Below are positions 31,401-33,566 of a stretch of 33,566 nucleotides of DNA, piece by piece; position 1 is the first letter of the stretch, and each line of letters begins with the position of its first letter. The position numbers and the translations under genes are program-made. The stretch is from Planctomycetota bacterium (lineage in GTDB: Bacteria; Planctomycetota; B15-G4). The notes under the pieces were generated by a model, which saw only the letters and a list, made by a program, of their open reading frames with translations, did not search any database and was not told the origin of the DNA. Location: contig QNBX01000032.1 of NCBI GenBank assembly GCA_003644265.1, forward strand, positions 1-33,566. The letters run 5' to 3'.

Positions 31401-32471
31401 TCAGCGCTGGCGTCCGAAGCAGTCGTCGAGTCCCTTGACACCGGAGGCGGGCAGAATGCAATTCTCCTCCTGCGCATCGATGCGACTCGTAGCGTCCCTT
31501 GTCTCCGACGTGGAGACCGGATCGTCGCCGAATCTCCACGCCAGGATGCGGCTCTGCTTGGCGCCGTGGGACAGCTCGAGGACCCTCACCTCGGAGGCGC
31601 CCGCGTCGTCGAGCGCGCGGCGCAGGCGGGGCAGCGTCGCTCCCCGGGCGACCAGCGTGGTGAACCAGCGGCAGAGCTGGGGCCGCGCGGCGCTCTCGCT
31701 GATCATGCGCTGCACGAAGCCCAGCTCCCCGCCTGCGCACCAGAGCTCGCCGGCCTTGCCGCCGAAGTTTCGGACGTCGCCGCCCTTGCGTCCCCCGCCC
31801 AGGTTGCGGCGCTTGCGACGGTTGCCCCTCGCGGCCTCCCGCGCCGAGGCGTAGAACGGCGGGTTGCACAGGGAGAGGTCGAAGCGCTCGCCGGGCTCGA
31901 TCACGCCCTCGAAGCAGCGCAGGCGTGAGGACTGCAGCCGGACCTCGATGCGGTCCGCCACCTGGGGGTGGGCGGCCACCAGCCCCGCGGCCCAGCGGGC
32001 GGAGGCGGGATCGGCCTCGGTGCCCACGAAGCGCCAGCCGTACTCGCGCGCGCCGATCAGCGGGTAGATGCAGCTCGCGCCCGTGCCCACGTCCAGCACG
32101 GCCACGGCGCGTCCGCGGGGGACGCCTGCATTGCCAGCGCTGCCCGCGCTGCCCGCGCCACTCGCGCCACTCGCGCCGTCCGCGAGCAGGTCGGCCAGGT
32201 GGTGCAGGTGCTCGCTGCGACCCGGGATCGGCGGACACAGGCCGCCGGGCGGCAGGTCCCATGCCCGCAGCCCGTAGGCGTCGGCCAGCAGGGCTTGGTT
32301 GAGGGCCGCTACAGCGTGCGAGTCGGCGTAGTCGATCGACAAATCGCCGTAGGCGTTGGGAACCACGAACGGCGCCAGGGTCGGGTGGCCGGCGCGCAGC
32401 GCGACGAAATCGTACCCGTCGCGAAAGCGGTTGCGCGGGTGCATGCCCGGCTTGTGCGGTCGGGCGCTCAC
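31401..32471 (-). CDS. rlmF: 23S rRNA (adenine-1618-N6)-methyltransferase RlmF
   Basis: A 356-residue SAM-dependent enzyme methylating A1618 of 23S rRNA. Family motifs in order: HPRNRFRDGYDF (about 11-22), LCPPIPGRSEHLHHL (78-92), the SAM-binding VLDVGTGASCIYPLIG (125-140), YGWRFVGTEAD, the catalytic CNPPF (202-206), and NFGGKAGELWCAGGELGF. The GTG start overlaps the helicase stop in GTGA. Two departures: a Gly/Ala/Ser low-complexity insertion at about residues 98-117 (9-bp repeat DNA, 32121-32180), and about 40 extra C-terminal residues after ILAWRFGDD that look unrelated to the family, possibly read-in sequence after a 3' rearrangement. Confidence 0.93.
   Translation of the reverse strand: MSARPHKPGMHPRNRFRDGYDFVALRAGHPTLAPFVVPNAYGDLSIDYADSHAVAALNQALLADAYGLRAWDLPPGGLCPPIPGRSEHLHHLADLLADGASGASGAGSAGSAGNAGVPRGRAVAVLDVGTGASCIYPLIGAREYGWRFVGTEADPASARWAAGLVAAHPQVADRIEVRLQSSRLRCFEGVIEPGERFDLSLCNPPFYASAREAARGNRRKRRNLGGGRKGGDVRNFGGKAGELWCAGGELGFVQRMISESAARPQLCRWFTTLVARGATLPRLRRALDDAGASEVRVLELSHGAKQSRILAWRFGDDPVSTSETRDATSRIDAQEENCILPASGVKGLDDCFGRQR
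32121..32180. repeat. Short 9-bp-period repeat inside rlmF
   Basis: About 60 bases of GCGCCACTC/GCTGCCCGC-like units encode Gly-Ala-Ser and Ser-Ala-Gly triplets inserted between the rlmF N-terminal domain and its SAM-binding motif. The period matches that of the adjacent helicase tail, about 300 bases away. Confidence 0.65.
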
Positions 32472-33566
32472 GCCGCGCCCTCCGCGCCCTCCGCGCCCTC
32501 CGCGCCCTCCGCGCCCTCCGCGCCCTCCGCGTCGTCAGGGTCGTCAGGGTCGTCAGGGTCGTGGGCGTCGTCAGTTCCGCGCGCGTCGTCAGTTCCGTGG
32601 GCGTCGTCAGGTCTGCGCGCCACCTCGGCTTCGCGGGCGTCGTCGGCCTCGAGCAGCGCGTCTGCGAAGCTGCCGTCGAAGAGCCTGGCCTGGGCGACGC
32701 CGTCCACGGCCTGGTCGATCACGCGCTGCTTCTTGATGAGCGTGCCCACCATGCGCGCATCGAGCGAGTCCTGCAGCACGAGGTGCTGCACCAGCACGCT
32801 GTCTCGCTGGCCGATGCGGTGGGTGCGATCCTCAGCCTGGGTGAGGTACGCGGGCACCCAGTCCAGCTCGGCGAAGACCACATGGGCCGCGGCCGTGAGC
32901 GTGAGCCCGAAGCCCGCCGCGGTGATGGAGCCGATGAACAGCCGGCAGGTGTCGTCCTCCTGGAAGCGGTCCACGGCCGCCTGGCGTCGGACCACGTCGT
33001 CGCCGCCGGTGAGCGTCACGGCGTCGTCCCCGAAGGGCTCGGCCAGGGCGGCGATCACGGCGCGGTGGTGCGCGAACAGCACCAGCTTGCCGGCGTCCTC
33101 CAGCACGCTGCGGACGTGCTCGATCACCAGCGGCACCTTGGCCAGGGCCGTGGCCTGGCGCAGCTTGGCCAACTCGCCGAAGGCCAGGTTGACGCTGGCG
33201 CGCAGGGCCGCCAGCTGGGCCTCGCTGGGCTCCTCGTCAGCGCTCCGGACGGCGCGCAGCTCGATCAGCCGCTCACGGTGATCGGCCCAGGCCTGGGTCT
33301 CCACGGCGATCAGACCGGCGATGTGCTCGGAATCGAGCTCGATGACCTGGCGGCGCTTGGGCGGCAGGTCGGGCAGGACCTGGGCCTTGGTGCGCCGCAC
33401 CATGACCGAGCTGCGCAGGCGCTCGTGCAACTCGTCGAGGTGGGTGGCGCCGGTGAACTCCCAGCCGAAGCGGTTGCGCGTGGGCCGGCAGTAGCGTTTG
33501 GCAAAGGGCCAGAAGTCGTCGAACTCCTCGGGCGCCAGGGCGCTGACGATGGCCCACAGCTCCACC
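32468..33566 (-). CDS. SNF2-family DEAD/DEAH helicase, C-terminal part (5' end outside window)
   Basis: The final 365 or so codons of a SWI/SNF-type ATPase. The window starts inside the helicase core (ELWAIVSALAPEEFDDFW, the usual segment after the DEAH box lobe). It continues through RRTKAQVLPDLPPK and then the second RecA lobe: KLVLFAHH, AAVDRFQED, IGSITAAGFGLTLTAA (motif V) and QAEDRTHRIGQ (motif VI, arginine fingers). This resembles SMARCAL1/HARP-like annealing helicases and bacterial SNF2 proteins. The last 60 or so residues are acidic low complexity (Asp/Pro, then Ala-Glu-Gly repeats) coded by 9-bp periodic DNA. The stop overlaps rlmF. The N-terminal domain and specific role cannot be judged. 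Confidence 0.9.
   Translation of the reverse strand, partial: VELWAIVSALAPEEFDDFWPFAKRYCRPTRNRFGWEFTGATHLDELHERLRSSVMVRRTKAQVLPDLPPKRRQVIELDSEHIAGLIAVETQAWADHRERLIELRAVRSADEEPSEAQLAALRASVNLAFGELAKLRQATALAKVPLVIEHVRSVLEDAGKLVLFAHHRAVIAALAEPFGDDAVTLTGGDDVVRRQAAVDRFQEDDTCRLFIGSITAAGFGLTLTAAAHVVFAELDWVPAYLTQAEDRTHRIGQRDSVLVQHLVLQDSLDARMVGTLIKKQRVIDQAVDGVAQARLFDGSFADALLEADDAREAEVARRPDDAHGTDDARGTDDAHDPDDPDDPDDAEGAEGAEGAEGAEGAEGAA
32472..32611. repeat. 9-bp periodic minisatellite in the helicase 3' end
   Basis: About 140 bases keep a 9-base period. GCGCCCTCC is repeated about six times (32475-32530), then GTCGTCAGG three times (32531-32557), then alternating GTCGTCAGT/TCCG-type units to 32611. Read on the minus strand in the helicase frame it encodes Ala-Glu-Gly and Asp-Asp-Pro runs. 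Being in frame, length changes keep the gene open. Confidence 0.8.

Noticed and set aside
32472..32611. Short tandem units possibly a CRISPR array or origin iterons
   Set aside because: 9-bp units contiguous without spacers, in frame in the helicase gene, and not AT-rich.
31968..33281. 437-residue plus-strand frame across rlmF and the helicase
   Set aside because: Repetitive Ser/Ala/Arg composition created by the 9-bp repeats; rlmF and SNF2 motifs are on the opposite strand.

Overview
The window is very GC-rich and densely coding, with strong G/C third-position bias. Seven or eight products are large exported proteins made of beta-propeller or Ig-like repeats: seven-bladed VCBS/FG-GAP, RCC1, TolB-like, HAF, and an EF-hand-like D-x-N-x-N-G motif. 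Several of them share one C-terminal beta domain. Together with a FecR/ECF pair, this most resembles a deep-branching, peptidoglycan-containing planctomycete of the marine Poly30/Pla163 kind. The placement is inferred from protein style only; Myxococcota or another delta-like group is not excluded.

Layout. (1) 1-2956, minus strand: the rod-shape operon mreB-mreC-mreD followed by the first codons of mrdA/PBP2, with 4-base overlaps in the distal part. (2) 3217-4517, minus strand: a self-contained unit with a good -35/-10 promoter, a membrane-anchored coiled-coil protein, a 73-residue Lys-rich single-TM protein and a hairpin terminator. (3) 4724-5920, minus strand: moeA, for molybdenum cofactor synthesis. 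(4) 6061-11180, plus strand: a two-gene RND efflux operon made of a lipoprotein adaptor and an inner-membrane pump with an unusual insertion. (5) 11209-31370: an accessory stretch of exported proteins: VCBS propeller, tRNA-Ala(CGC), RCC1 double propeller, MBG-like protein, 11-repeat TolB-like propeller, serine hydrolase, secreted peptidylarginine deiminase-like enzyme, HAF-repeat protein. Gene fossils lie between them: a VCBS/FG-GAP mosaic, a cysK-cysE deletion remnant, and isolated C-terminal tails. (6) 28269-30865, minus strand: an unknown exported protein, an ECF sigma factor and a FecR-like membrane anti-sigma factor, placed immediately upstream of the HAF-repeat gene. (7) 31401-33566, minus strand: a SNF2 helicase (5' end outside the window) overlapping rlmF. 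Both genes carry 9-bp-period low-complexity DNA.

How it fits together. The left part is housekeeping: cell shape, cofactor and efflux. The middle looks like a rapidly evolving surface/secretome region where large exported repeat proteins are gained, duplicated and lost. The most interesting unifying signal is the C-terminal domain, with a core like WPAG-x-x-SG-x-LTL...ADP-x-G-x-GF-x-x-x-NA. It is clear on an enzyme, a HAF-repeat protein and a pseudogene, and probably present on two propeller proteins, which suggests a common export or surface-attachment tag. The sigma/FecR pair next to one carrier is a candidate regulator. No CRISPR array, intact transposon or phage was seen.
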